The notes beneath the pieces are model-generated. The model searched no databases. It saw nothing but the letters and a program-made list of their open reading frames with translations, and was not told the DNA's origin. DNA of 64,000 nt from Pisolithus tinctorius (taxonomy: Eukaryota; Basidiomycota; Agaricomycetes; Boletales; Pisolithaceae). The position numbers and the translations under genes are program-made. How positions within the stretch are numbered: position 1 is the first letter of the stretch; every line of letters starts with the position of its first letter. Location of the stretch: positions 3,224,001-3,288,000 of the forward strand of contig JANFAH010000003.1 of the NCBI GenBank assembly GCA_024663395.1, read 5' to 3'. Below, piece after piece: positions 23,269-36,200 of the stretch.

Positions 23269-23504
23269 GTGCGTTTGGAGGCGACTGGGACAGGAGTGGT
23301 CCGAGTGTGACTGGGAGCGATCGAGAAGGGTATCCGCTACTTTGCCTGCTTATTCTTATCCTGCTCTATTCTACCGCGGTGGGGTGATCAATGATTGTGA
23401 TTGTATTCTACCACACTTGGACTTGGTCACAACTATTAGGTAGTTCTACTCGATGAAACCCTAACCCGAACATGCAATAGATCTCTCACACCTGCCCAGT
23501 GCCC

Positions 23505-24374
23505 ATGCTTGTCCTCCAAAGTCTGCACAACTACCTTGCACAGGTCCTTTCACCGCCCTCTATCCACACAGCGTTACTCGTGAGCCCGGAGGGGGCACTG
23601 GTGTCGTACGCGTCGCAGTTAGATTGCGAGAATGACCAGGGGTCGGTGTCAAGTTTTGGAACAACGCCAACGGCAAGGGCAATGGAATTAACAGCGGACG
23701 GTCCCTCTGGCGGGTCGCCTGATTCATTCGCTGGGGGGCAAACAAATAGCAATGCTTCTGCGTCGGCATCCACTGACTCACCTTCGCATTCATCTGCAGC
23801 AAGCTCTGTGGTTCGGTTCAAGCAATTGACCACATTACCAGGAGAGCTGCCAGCACGAGTACGGTCAAAAGACGAGGTACGGAAAGTGGCTGGACTGAGT
23901 GCAGAAATATGGGCTGAAACGAGGGGAGCGGAGGGCGAAGAAGGTATGGTTGAGAGTGAGGTAAATGTCGACTGGGTTTACATGTACAAATCTACTGCAA
24001 GTACTAACAGCATCACAACCCATCCTATTAGCTTGGCCGAATACTCGTTCTTGCTGTCGAAGAACCACAAGAAAACAGCGGGTCTGCAGAAGAACCCCTA
24101 TTACTGCTTGCACTCAATGGCACAACTGACGCCGATTGGGCAAGAATGAGCAGAAAGGTGTGTTTCGCGTGCATGCATTGAGATTGTTCTTGCGCCGACG
24201 CGCTAGTTTTTTTTTTTTCTCCTGCAGGCGCGCAAACTGGCTGCCTATCTGGCACCGTCTGTGAATAAACAGCGTGGACAGATGCAACCTGTGTCACCCG
24301 TGAGCCCAGCGAACGGAGCTCCTAAAAGTCGAACGCGGAGTGCGGCGACGTCACCCGGCAGAGCCCCACGCTGA
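23505..24374 (+). CDS. Roadblock/LC7-domain protein, EGO/Ragulator (Slm4/LAMTOR2) type
   Basis: The start MLVLQSLHNYLAQVLSPPSI followed by HTALLVSPEGALVSYA resembles LAMTOR2/Slm4-type roadblock proteins, which tether Rag GTPases and TORC1 to the vacuole. After a long Ser/Ala/Asn-rich insert (about residues 45-110), the fold resumes: DEVRKVAGLSAEIWAE, GEEGMVESELGRILVLAVEE, LLLLALNGTTDADWARMSRK. An intron at 23961-24031 and one at 24157-24227 must be removed; the second acceptor follows a 10-T tract. The C-terminus is basic and Pro/Ser-rich, with TGA at 24374. The insert is much longer than in animal LAMTOR2. The fold is well supported; the complex assignment is inference. Confidence 0.75.
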
Positions 24375-24701
24375 TTCTTTTGGCGATGGCGATGGCGATG
24401 GGGGTTTGATTGAGTCTTGTAATAGGGTTTTACCATAATAGGCAGTTCGCCTCAAAGTCTTGCAGTACCGGAATATTTCACCAGAGCGTCTCTGCGTCGT
24501 TTGCGACACACTAAAAACCGAATGTTTTGTTGAGAGACAGAAAGCATACGATGTACTTCTAGAATACCCGTGGTTACCGTACAGCGTCCTAATGCATAGT
24601 CCCGTTGCGTGGGAATTGGAGCAGCGCGAGAAAAAAATACGAAAAAAGCCGGTATATTCAAGTTTGAGTCCGCTGCCGTCGTCATCGAACGTCGAACGAG
24701 G

Positions 24702-26315
24702 ATGTCGGGCGGGTCGTGGTCGAGAGTGACGGCGAACATACGCGTGTCTCGAAAATATCCACGACTGTCGCGTCGAGAGCACACCGTCAGTGCGTTTGCG
24801 CAGCCCCCTCAGACGTCGCGTACCACCCGTCCGGTCCAGCCTGACGTCGCATCCTCGTCGCCGTCTGCAACAGCGACCATCGATCCTCATGCCTTGTTCT
24901 CGGCAGAGATCGCACAAATACGGTCCCAGCTGTGCAACCTCTTGACCTCGTCCCACCCCTCGCTCACCGAAATCGCGTCGTACTACTTTAGACATCCGTC
25001 CAAGCAAATAAGACCGTTGCTCGTCCTCCTGTTCTCCAGAGCAACGAATGGCTTGGGCTCTCATTTCCCAGTCAAAGCATGGGCTGCAGAACACTCTAGA
25101 CTTAGAGAAGAGGAGCTAGACGCGCCCCTTACAAGACCAGACGTCCTCTGTGACTTTAACCCCTCTATGCCAGACCACACCGCGTCGTTCAGTACGCCTT
25201 TCGACCTTTGTTCACCCTCGAGACGAACGTATCCAAGCCCACCGTCCACCCTCTATCCCTCCGCATCCTCACCACACGTACCCGTGCTATCCCACTCCAT
25301 CCTACCCACTCAAATGCGTCTAGCCCAGATCGTAGAGATGATCCACGTCGCCTCTCTTTTACACGACGACGTCATTGACAAATCACCCCTCCGACGTGGT
25401 GCACCCTCCGGTCCAGCAGTCTTCGGCAATAAGCTCGCCGTACTCGGAGGTGATTTCCTCCTCGGCCGTGCTTCTGCCGCCATCAGCCGCCTTGGCTCAG
25501 CAGAGGTAGTGGAGCTTTGCGCCGGGGTTATCGCCAACCTCGTCGAGGGTGAAATCTTGCAAATGAGCCCGTCCGACTTGCCTGAAGGCACTTGCCATCC
25601 GCTGACGTCGTTGAACGCGTCTCCGGTGAACGGTGCAGCTGCCGAGATCAACCTTGATGCTCTGCACGCGTCGCCATCGACTCCCCCGCCATCCGTGTTG
25701 TCGGAGCGGTGGAGCACATACCTCAGGAAAACTTACTTGAAGACTGCAGCCCTGATGGCCAAGGGAATTCGTTCTGCTGTTGTACTTGGCGGGTGCAGAG
25801 ATGGCGAAGTTTGGAAGGAGGTGGCGTATGCTTATGGGCGCAACCTTGGGCTTGCTTTCCAGGTGAGTCGCGTGCGCTCCCTTTGACGACCGCATCGCCA
25901 ATTGCTTCTTGTTGCCAACAGCTCGTAGACGACGTCCTCGACTTCTCGTCTAGTGGGTCACTTGGTAAGCCTGGGTCTGGCGCCGATCTCCGTCTTGGCC
26001 TCGCCACGGGACCAGTGCTCTACGCGGCGGAAGAGTACCCTGAACTAGAACCAATGATTGCCAGAGCCTTCAACGAAGAAGGTGACGTCGAAAGGGTGCG
26101 TTTCGGGCAGTCTCTTATATCGAAAGGGGGAAGCATTGACGTCTATATGACAGGCACTGACTCTGGTACTTGCCTCGTCAGGCGTAGAGCGTACGCGTGA
26201 ACTTGCAATGGCGCATGCTGACAAAGCTCGCGAAGTCTTGCAACTCCTGCCTCCAAGTGACGCACGAGAAGGTCTTGTGGCACTGACGGAACGCGTCGTG
26301 AAGCGTGTGCGGTAG
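24702..26315 (+). CDS. COQ1: Polyprenyl diphosphate synthase for ubiquinone (COQ1)
   Basis: Mitochondrial trans-prenyltransferase that builds the ubiquinone side chain. ATG 24702 (MSGGSWSRVTANIRVSRKYP) gives a basic targeting peptide and lies 44 nt after TATATT (24653-24658). Conserved: YYFRHPSKQIRPLLVLL (FARM-preceding KxxRP), first Asp-rich motif LLHDDVIDKSPLRRG, AVFGNKLAVLGGDFLLGRA, and NLVEGEILQM. The second motif LVDDVLDFSSS opens the second exon, then GKPGSGADLRLGLATGPVL. A Pro/Ser-rich insert of about 80 residues separates the KxxRP block from the first Asp-rich motif, as in other fungal COQ1 proteins I recall. Two introns are in the 3' third. The stop is TAG 26313-26315. Confidence 0.92.
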
Positions 26316-26472
26316 TTACGGTTACGCTGCTGTGGTGCATCACAGACTTGGTCGAGCTGGTCGACAAATGTGTTACTCGTCACAGGGACTTGGATAACTA
26401 CCGCACCACTCAATATACTACCCACTTATAGATGCACACATACAATATTATTACTTGGCATTAAGGGCAATT

Positions 26473-26763
26473 TCACCTTACCACGCCCGCCATTGCGGTT
26501 GCTACGAGATCAAAGCCGGAAGCCGCTGTGGGACGTACCCGCACCATCCTCCCTTGGGCAACTCCTTCCACGGAAACATTCAGCGAGCCCTGATCGAGTA
26601 AGAGTACTTGCATTAATCCCCGCGCAATACATTCGTTGGCTGATACACAGCATATGATTCCCACCTAACTTGAGTTGTCGAACGCCCGAAAAAGCTGTGG
26701 TACTCGTACATGGATCAGATGTGGCACCTCATCCGATGATGCCAGCCAAGCGTCTAACGCCAT
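26473..26763 (-). CDS. Small spliced orphan protein (75 aa)
   Basis: Two exons, 26670-26763 and 26473-26606, sum to 228 nt (76 codons including the stop) and join in frame through a 63-nt GT-AG intron (gttagg...aatgcaag). The protein begins MALDAWLASSDEVPHLIHVR and includes LLLDQGSLNVSVEGVAQG and MVRVRPTAASGFDLVATAMA. An in-frame TGA lies two codons upstream of the ATG, which fixes the start. The composition is not low-complexity; alternating hydrophobic beta-like stretches suggest a small folded domain. I do not recognise it. It lies in the spacer between COQ1 (plus strand) and the dehydrogenase (minus strand). It could instead be a fragment of a larger model or a chance ORF. Confidence 0.45.
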
Positions 26764-26894
26764 GTCTCAACTTTATAGTTGTCGTTAATGACATCACATT
26801 ACCAACCGCCACCCAGCACATACCGGGCTGTGAGAGGTCAAAAGTCAGGGGGTGTGGCACGTATTCTGATGGAATTCCCTATCATCCCTTCACA

Positions 26895-28371
26895 TCAATC
26901 CCCGAGATTAATCCTCGCGAATAACACGGTGGTCCTATGGATGCTCAGCGTACCGCTGGAGCCTGCAATGTGATCGTCACGTACATCACAGTCAAACGGG
27001 TTCAAGCCGGCGGAAACCCTGTGGCTAGCAATCAGTGCACTGCAATCAGGGATATCCCATCTGCTGTTGCCAGTCCGCTTCTGGCGTTCGTGTATTGAAC
27101 GAGCAGTGATCAAGCTCTGGTGAGTGATATCGATCGTTGGCATAGGGCAATTCAGTTCGGCTGCCAGATGACGGACATGGCTGTTGGATGATTCAAAACG
27201 TTTCAAAAGGGGGACAGAGGCAAACGCTTGACACACTCCAAAACATTGACGCCGAGATCGATCGCACATCCGCCCGTGCCATCGAAGCGTTCATTCAGCA
27301 TTCTGTCACCGTAAATGATAAGACTGGCGCAGCCATCAACACCCCGCCGAGATTAGTAGGCGTAGGGCGCACCTTGGAGCTGGCATAATTTCTGTAAATG
27401 GAGCGTAAACTCTTGTACATTGCAGGAATTGGACACCATCGTGACAAGTGTACCTTTCACAAGGCTGTATACCGCCTGAGCGCCGATGCCGGACTTCTCT
27501 CCGAGTGTAAGAGCCTCGGCCAACAAATCGTTGGCGCTCATAAGCATGCCGTTGCATATCAGTTTTAGCATTGGAGCTAGATGCAGATTTGTTCTTCAAA
27601 CGATCGCTATCGGAGGCGATTCTGACCAACCTCTTTCGATGTTCCCACCGAGGTCAATTATTTTCTTGCCAACAGGGATCAGAAGATGGGCAGCCTTCCT
27701 CTTGCAATTGTAGTCGCCACTCATGATGATTGTCAGTTGTCCTGCACCTGCTGCGGCAGGCGGACCGAAGACGGGCGCGGCGACGAAGTGGCAGCAAGAA
27801 AAGCCGGAAAATAGCTTGTCGATTTCCACTAAAGCATTTCCTCATCCACTATACCGTCATATTCGGCAAACCATTTGCTAACCTGCTAGTGATGGGCGGA
27901 TCTAGGAATTGTCAGTCATCAAGAGATGCCCGGGTCGCGCCACCTACTGTGCTCGTGTCCACAAATATCTTGGGACTTGTGGGCAGCGATTGCTGATGAA
28001 ACCAAGTGTATCCACGAACACTGCAGCAAGAAGGGAATCCGACGCACAGAAAGTTTCTTGGCGAAATCATTATATACGTGCTGCACCACCTCGTCGGTGG
28101 CAAGATTAGTGAAGATCACGTCGCAATCGGTAAGGAGTTGGGCTGAACTTGAAGCTACGATGGCATTGGACGTCCCGATCTCGTTGACGAGCCTCTCTGC
28201 CTTGGCTACAGTTCGGTTGTAGACCAGGATGGGCGATGCTGCTCTGCCCGACGTCGCAATGTTTCGGGCCATGAAGTAACCCATCGCGCCGAGCCCGTAG
28301 CATCCGACCTTTGGAGGACAGGAGCTGTCAGGTAGAGATGGATGCGCGGGTTGGTCGTTGCTGGGTTGCAT
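26895..28371 (-). CDS. NAD(P)-dependent beta-hydroxyacid dehydrogenase family protein
   Basis: Member of the 3-hydroxyisobutyrate / 6-phosphogluconate dehydrogenase superfamily. ATG 28371 leads to a Rossmann dinucleotide loop, VGCYGLGAMGYFMARNIA (GxGxMG), and LVYNRTVAKAE. After splicing of several short exons: PKIFVDTST, CHFVAAPVFGPPAAAGAGQL (substrate-binding DxSG-equivalent region), IMSGDYNCKRKAAHLLIPVG, then the all-helical C-domain, which includes NGMLMSANDLLAEALTLGEK, MPAPSLIIYGDRML and VRHLAAELNCPMPTIDI. One exon is only 19 nt. The stop is TGA 26895-26897; the last 25 residues are not obviously conserved. The fungal proteins of this group have no firm substrate, so I name only the family. 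Confidence 0.82.
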
Positions 28372-28733
28372 GGTGATCGAGTCGTTATCTCGGAAGTGGC
28401 GGACGTCCCCCTACTTTAAACCAGAGCGGACTCCGGAGCGACAAGTGTGGATAAGCAGGATCCGAGCTACCCGAAAGTAGTAATCCCATGTCTGCTCGTC
28501 GGCGTCGGCGTCGTCGCTGTCGACAACCCAACAGACGACGCTGTGCTACAATATCGTATTACATTCAAGGATTGCCAATATACCGGCTGTCAGTAGTCTA
28601 ATCACTCTACACCCTCCCATCAAGTTTCACGTGACCGTGACCCAAGCGGTGACCAGGGTCCCAGGAACAGACCCCGGACACATCATTAGACACGTATCCG
28701 AGAGAGTAGAGTGCCTTGTTCACCAAACGGACG
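28372..28733. promoter_or_regulatory. Divergent promoter region, dehydrogenase / EF-hand gene
   Basis: 362-bp spacer between divergent ATGs. It contains a CGTCGGCGTCGGCGTCGT-type GC-rich triplet run near 28498-28516 and GTGACCGTGACCC near 28630. No clear TATA box was seen. Confidence 0.45.
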
Positions 28734-30045
28734 ATGAGGACGACGGTGGTGCTACCCGTTCTTCTTGCAGTGCTTGTCACTGGACACGGTGTTCATGAAG
28801 AAGACCCAAACCTCGCGGATGCCGACTATGCCATTCGTCACGTATGTATCAGCACTCGTTTCAGTAGCTTCCATTTCTTTTCCTGTTCGACACTGGGTGA
28901 TTCACTGATGCCGCTCGTCTACAGATGGCCACGGAGCACCACATGTACGGGAATGTATCCCTTTGCTTTGGCTCATGGGCGCCCTGACGTCGCAAAAACA
29001 GAGACTCGTTTGACCTAGAAAGCTTCTTCCAGTTGCACGATCTTGACCAGTACGATCCTCTCGCTTATCCCTTTTGCAACGGTTAACTGGAAAATGCAGG
29101 AATGGCGTATGGGATCGAGAGGAGATAGAAGCCATCTACGGTGTTCACCATGTCTACTCACAGAAGAAGTCCAAGGTAATGCACGCCGTCGCATTACCCC
29201 TGTCGGAGTTCTCATCCCGTTAGGACGAAATCGAACACAAGGAGAAGGCTGACTACATCGTCGAAACCGTCCTCAAGGCCCTGGACAAAAACGGTGATGG
29301 GAAGGTAACGCCCGAGGAATTCGCTGCCGCTGGATTGAAAGGTCTACCTGCGTTTGACAACATGGGTGCAGAGGGCCACCACTACGACGTTGAAAGCGGT
29401 GAGCCAACCCCGCGATGCTTCGTGACGTTTATTTATTTATGCGTTTTCTGATAGAGTTTTTCCTCCATCACGAAGGTATTACACGTGCCCGCACTTGGAC
29501 CTTGACGCATTACCTACTTTCCGCATAGAACAGTACCATTCCACTCCAGAAACACAGACTGAAGAGTCGTACAATCATCCTGAAGACAGAGAGCACTTCT
29601 CTCATCACGAAGCTATCGAACGCCAAGAGTATGAACGAGAAGCTCGGTACCAGGGCATCTCCGTAGAGGAGGCTATGCAAGCGCATGAACAAGTGCCGAT
29701 CCGCCAACCGGCCGAGTCCGCTCCTAGACCCAAGATTACGAGAGGTGTGCCACCAGAGAAGCAAGACCCTTCAGTAAGGTTCAAGGACATCAACAAGGAG
29801 AGTGCTACCCAGTCGGAGTGGGGAACTGGCGATCAAGGCTACAAACAACCGAAATCTCCCGCAGAGAGGCTCAGGTGAGCGTCGACACCACGTAAATACT
29901 TGACGACGCTCACACACTGTTTTGCAGGAAAAATACACCCTACAAAGTAAGCATGTGCGATTCACTTTTCAATCCATTAGATAAGCATACTCATGACTAG
30001 GAACGAATACAGTATAAGTTCCGTCGCAGCTGGGGCGACTTCTGA
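28734..30045 (+). CDS. Secretory-pathway EF-hand protein (Ssp120/nucleobindin-like)
   Basis: ATG 28734 opens a signal peptide (MRTTVVLPVLLAVLVTGHGV). After three small exons the protein reads FDLESFFQLHDLDQNGVWDR with EF-hand 1 (DLDQNGVWDREE), then EHKEKADYIVETVLKALDKN with EF-hand 2 (DKNGDGKVTPEE). A conserved block follows, GHHYDVESEFFLHHE, then YNHPEDREHFSHHEAIERQE, and a C-terminus ending KFRRSWGDF at TGA 30045. Yeast Ssp120 is a luminal Ca-binding partner of ER cargo receptors; that role is inferred here. The last acceptor is ambiguous: two AGs 12 nt apart both keep frame, adding or skipping ERIQ. It converges on DOP1 with 234 bp between stops. Confidence 0.85.
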
Positions 30046-30279
30046 TTACCTGCGTCTTTCATATATACCACCGATGTTTACGGCTCATCTGGTTTACATG
30101 TCTGCCCGGTGTATTTATACCCAGCATTGCTTACTATCTATTATCACATGCAGCTTTTACTGGGTTTCGTCAGTTCATTGCAAATCGTTTGGTCACTAAC
30201 TATATACTATGTACGAGAAAGAAAACGATCCACCGTCTGAGGTACGAAAAAAACCTGGGGTACCAAAAGGTCACGCGTC

Positions 30280-33200
30280 TCATCGACTATCAAACATGTC
30301 ATCCAGGATGCCTTGCTCAACGGCCTCCCAGTCGATGTTGCCTGCGCAAGCGTAGACGCTCTCATATGAGGATATACTGACATGTGAGAAGAAGGGCATC
30401 AAGTCCCTGATCGAGTCAATTTGGCGGAGGTTGTCCAACATCGGACGTCGCATCTTAACGGATTGGCCTGCGGAAGGGAAACTGATGGACGTGGATGACG
30501 TAGGGAATGTTACCCCACCATTAGCCTTCGAATGTTCCTATTGCGTTCACATGAGCATAGAGGATATGAGTCAACGAGGAACACGTTACCTTCGTTTCCG
30601 GAACCGGCAAGCTGGTGATCGTTTCAGCTAGCTGGTCGAACATGGCATGTGGAGTCCAGTTATCTGGGCGGTAGATTGCATCGACAGTATCTGTGACGAA
30701 TATCCATTGATGTCTGTGCCAAGGTAGATTAGTACGGCGAGTGCATGTACGAAGGATAAAACCCAACATTTGGAATTCTTCAGTCTGTAGAGTCAATAAC
30801 AGGTCAAGACACTTGCTAGCTGACAGAATGAGTGGCAACTCTTCGGACTCGTCTGCTGGCACCGTCACGATGATTTGTTCAAAGATGCGGTACTACAAAC
30901 CAGGCGATATGTGAAAAGAGAACACCTTGAAAACAGCAACTGGTCTCACCAGTTCAGTGAGAATGACCGGCCAGAAGCTTGTCAAATTGTGCGGTGAGAG
31001 CCGGCACAAAAGCACACGGATGCACAGATAAACTTCGCTCTGAACGATGGCAGATGGAACATTGCGCAGAATATCCACGAGTTTCTCTTGCACGCTCGGT
31101 AGTTGCGTTAAGAAGTGGTTCTTTTCCCCAGTGAACAAAACAAACGAGAGCCTTCGCAGGTTGAGTGACCGAACAAGCATCTCATTTTCCCTATTGGAGA
31201 ATATGTTTGCGGAAGGCGCAGACGCTATGCGACCTGAAACGAGGGTGTCAGATGTGCCACACGAGAACTCCGATACCACCCACTCAGAAGATCGCCGAAT
31301 GAAGTCTTGTCGGAGTCAAACAGTGCTTTGACTACAGGTTTCCATCTCGTCGCGGCGGCAGTGTTAGAATTGAATACTCGGTTATCATAGAGAATATCGA
31401 TCACTGGTGCCCTCCAGACCTTAAGCGCAGCAGATATCTTGGTCATCTCCTTGATTATCTCTACAACCACTGGATTCAGGTCCAATGGTCTAAGTTCAAG
31501 CAGGTTAGGCGAAGGCCCAAGGAGACAAAAGGTGGCGATGCGCTTACCTCGACTTCCCTTTTACCGCTGGATTCACGACGTAATACACGATATTACTACA
31601 TGCACTTGCTACTTTGTCATTGTCGGGGAGGAACTTGCGCAAATTGGGTAGCACGGTTGTTGCAACGAAGTTGGTGATCTATTAACACACGATCATTAGC
31701 AAGCTCATCGACGTTATTTCCTTGTGCGCACCTGGAGTGACAACTCATTGCCCAGCGTTGGTTTAACATTGTCTGGTAATGACGCCGTGCTAGAATTGGC
31801 ATTGTCCTCTACTTTCTGGTCGGATACTGTATAGATATCGTCTTAAGTGACACCCCAGCTCAGATGGATCCAAGCTTACCTCCGCGAGGCATTGGAGATG
31901 AACGCCCGTTCATAATGGATTCTCTTGTGGTACGTCTGATCCAACTCCCAGACTCCGAGCTACGTCCAGCAAACGTGACGCAAGCATCAAGCAGTTTTGC
32001 AAACACCTCTTGAAGATCCTTCTTGATGCGTTTGTCTTCCATCGCTGTCGTTTGGGTAACTTTCTCGCCAAGCACACATAGGCATCTGTTGGGTTGCCTA
32101 AGTAAAGTTCCGCGGTGAGTGTAAACCCACATACCTCAGTACCAGATAAGTCTGTGCGCGGAACTCTCGAACGTTAGAATTGACGTCCTTCGCAAGCTGG
32201 ATAAATCGTCCCCACACTTGAAGAGCGAGGGGTCCCTCCAGCCGAGACAAGTATTGTTCAAGAAATTTGAGGAGAGTGCTGTCGGACCTACGAGCATATT
32301 CGTACGCTGCATTAAAAGAGAATCGCCTCACTTACAGGATACTATTAATATACTTTCGACTTCCACCCGCGAGCCCTGGAGTTCTTGCTCCTACGCTCTC
32401 GCATACCATGTGGACGGCGGAATGAGCGCTTGCGATGAGGGTGTCGACTAGTTCGAAAGTGGCATCCTCCGCTTGTTTCGGATCACGAGAATGCAATGTA
32501 AGGTCGCGATCCCAACATATGACTAGAGATTCGAGTACTTCATTTGGATGTGCTCGAGAAAGGTGCTCAAGTGCTCGGCGACAACGTGCTCGTGTTCGAC
32601 TATATATAATCGACAACGAATCATCTTTGGAACGTCTAGAACTAGGAGCCGTCCACACGAGATTGATCCAAATGGCGAACAGAGCACGGATCCCCTCATG
32701 TAGCGACCGGTAACCAGGCGAACGAGGCTGTAAGAGGCTCAGTAGCAGGCCAAGGTCACTGAGATGAACTTACAACAAGGTGGTCATCAGGTTGCGTGGA
32801 GGCATTATCCACAGTAAACACATTGGAGACAAGACCCAGGATACCACTGCTTTCCGTGGCGGACTTCTCCTGTGATGGGGAGTCTTCGTCTTGTTGACTC
32901 AGCTCCGCCTGACTCGCTAATCCGAGGATAAGCAGGCGCTCCACGGCATTGAGCAGCATAATGAACTCCGCGTCAGTAGCAACTCCAAGAATGCTAGAGT
33001 CTGGTTGACTGGCTAGAAGAACATCGGCCAAAAATGCACGAAGTTGCCGACAGAGGCAATCGACTATCGGTGATATGGCGCCCTGTAGGGCCGACTGAAA
33101 TTGCTGGATTGCCATTAGCACGAAGTCGAGCCAGTGTTGCAACATTACACGGTTATGAGGGAGAGAAATGCCATCTATGAGTGTCTGAGTCAGAAGAGGA

Positions 33201-36200
33201 TTCATAGTATATGTCCTTGGTCCCGCCTCTGAACTGCCGCCCTCCGAGTGAAGAACGCTCGATTGTGCAATGTGGGCAGAAATGAGTGAGTGGAGAATGC
33301 GAAGTAACTTGTTTTGCAGGTCGAGGCGTCGGAGGTGTACCGTGAAATACAGCTTGCCAATCACGACAGGTTCCAATACCTCAAGCGAAATATAATCGAT
33401 TTCACCTCGTGCAACAATCGCATGGAGGAGGTCGACGGATGCCGATTGTATTTTAATATTCAGAGGACCCATCGTCGTTTCTTGCTGTTCTTTTGGTTCT
33501 GACTGGAGGAAGCTATATCTTGATATCAAATGCGGGACGTTTGGCAATTAGCAGTGAGACGAACCGTGAAAGTACCTCAACCAATACATCAAGGAAATTT
33601 GCAGTTGAATCGATAGAGCCTATATTGAAGACATGTAACCTGTCATTTCCAGGGCCAACAAATGCATACCTGCTGCAAGCCTGTGGGTTAGTGGTTTGTG
33701 GTTCGACCGGTTAATTGGGTAGCTCCGAGCAGTCTTTACAAATCCTTGGCCACCAAACTGCACGATGGCTAGGAGCACTTCCAGAAGGTGGTGAACGTAG
33801 CGCTGATCAAATGCTTGCTCGTATATATAACCTTGAACCTCTTTTCCTTTTATCTTTGTCCGGCAGGGTTTCCGACGAATGGTTGGGTCAATAAGGTCGT
33901 AGACAATCGGCTCCAAAACCCTCGCATAAGACCGGAGATTACAACGCATCCATGTCTCACCAGCTCGCCGTATGCTGGGTTGGTCGTGGCGGAGAGTATC
34001 CAGTACTATCATCATAGGGACCTTTAAGCGGAAACCGGGGGAGACCTCGTCCTCTACTCATAAGGGGTCCACTGAACGTTCCATAATCAAAACCGATGCC
34101 TTACCTGTTAGTCTCCAGAGCACTCCAAAAGCCTCGAATGCTTCCTCCAGACTACAAAGATTGGGCGAGTTGAGGCTTTGAGCAATGATGGATTCGACGT
34201 AACGGTGACCAGTGGAAGATTCGAGGGTCCAAACCAGATCTACAGCTCGCACATGGTAAATGGCACAGTCGTGTCGGAGAAACCTGAAAAGCTGTCATAC
34301 TAAACACATGATGCACATGAAAACACAATACTGCCAACTTACTCTCTTTACCATTCGGCTGACTACTAGCTTTTGCTTAATGGGAGCATTTGGCAGTAGC
34401 CTTGACGAACGATGAAGAGCAATGATGAGGCTTATGGAGTGGTCAAGCAAAGGGAAGCCAACGCTCTGGAATTAACTGAACAACGCGACAAGATCTGAGC
34501 TTTCATTACATACCTCCATATCCAGGCAATCTAGCATGTCCTCAAGCCAACCGGAGGGCATTTGGGAAGCGTCGGGGCTTGCATCAGGGCTCACATTAGA
34601 AAGTTCAACTAGCCACGTAAGCGTAGAGAGTAATTGTGAGAATGTAGCTATCAGGTCAGCACCTGAACCTTGCGTTTGCACCATGCATTTGGCGCATGTC
34701 TGACATACTGTGAGTAGCTGTTCAACAGCAGTCGTTATAGGCGCTGCCGGACGGTAATTCAAAATAGTAGGTGGGTCAAGATCATAGAATGTCGTGGCAA
34801 ATACGAGCGGACTGAAAGAAGTGGAGGACTCTTGAAGTGCAGTATCACTTAGTTTGGGGCGTTCCTGAAGAGCCTCTGGTACCACATTCCGTAGGACTTC
34901 TTGTTGGAGAATACAGGTTTCCCTGACTGCCAAAGATGCCACACGAGAATTATTCTCTTGAATATGGGTCTAAGTAGGGGTGTGAGTTTTAATCCTGGGA
35001 TCGTACGTACACTCTTACCAATAGTTTCTCCACGAGCGCCGCAAAAACGATAGGGAGATGTACACTCCGAACTTCGTCGTCATGTACTTGAAGTTCACGG
35101 AGAAGGAAGAGCGTCAAATGAATTGCCTGTCGCAGTTCCTATCACAACAGGAAGCGAATGTATACTGCAAGTCAACATACCTCTAGCCGTTTGCCGTCGT
35201 CGATAGAGTGGAGAATGGAACGAAACAACTGCCTCCAAAGAATACTAGGCTCCACAGCCTCCAGCAAGGTGCTCGCTGTCATAGCCACCTGGAAGATAAG
35301 TCAACAACTGGGGGCACCCATATGAAAACTTCAGCGCACGTCGTCACTCGTGTCTGACTTTGATTGCATGTGCTGATGAATAGCTTTCAAGGCATCATAA
35401 ATCAAGACCTCAGTTAGCGGCGACCCTATTTCCCATTTATCAAGAAGAGAAATAAAGATCTTGAAAGGTCTGGACTCGGCGTATTCTTCGGAGGGAGTGA
35501 ACATTTCATTCTGGTTAAAGTTAACTTCCTGCCCAAACAGCAGATCACGAAGACCAGTCACCTTCAAAGTAGAGCTGAGGAGCTGCAGACCATGTTGTCT
35601 CAAGTATGCAGTTTGAGCATCGCTCTTGTCATCTGGACCCAATAGCCAAGTGTATAACCGTCGGTTGAGAGACAAGTCACGACGCAGGACGACGCTAGTC
35701 GCCGCCTTCATGAGAATTGCACGATCTTCTGGTTGTGTACTCTTGAGCGTGGCACTATCCATACGCATCGACTGCAGTAGGATGTCTAGAGCACCCCTGC
35801 GGACCAGTAGGTTGTCGTCTTCGAGTACAGCAGAGAACGCTCGAATCATTAGACCAATATCCCGTCCAACAACGTGCGTGATATCTACTATCGCTCAGCC
35901 TTGGAAACACCCGACAAAGGGGAAACACACCATCTTCCGAGTGTAGCGCAGGGAGGCGACGCAACAGGAAATTGAGGGCTGATCCTCTAGCAGGAGGCAT
36001 CGTGATCATGACAAGCCACATATTTTGCATGAAGAAAACCGGAGACACAGTATCCGCTAGTCGATCTAGCAAGCCAAGCACCTTGTCTGCGATGCAGTCA
36101 CGTCACCGACAGAATAAGGATGAACTGCATACCTTGTCAAAGAACTCCCCAGTTTCCTCCTCAAGGCCAGGTAACAAGGCAAGGATAAAGGATTTCATGA

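Noticed and set aside
24351..25094. 247-codon minus-strand frame opposite COQ1
   Set aside because: Arg/Cys-rich shadow of the COQ1 coding strand with no domain signature.
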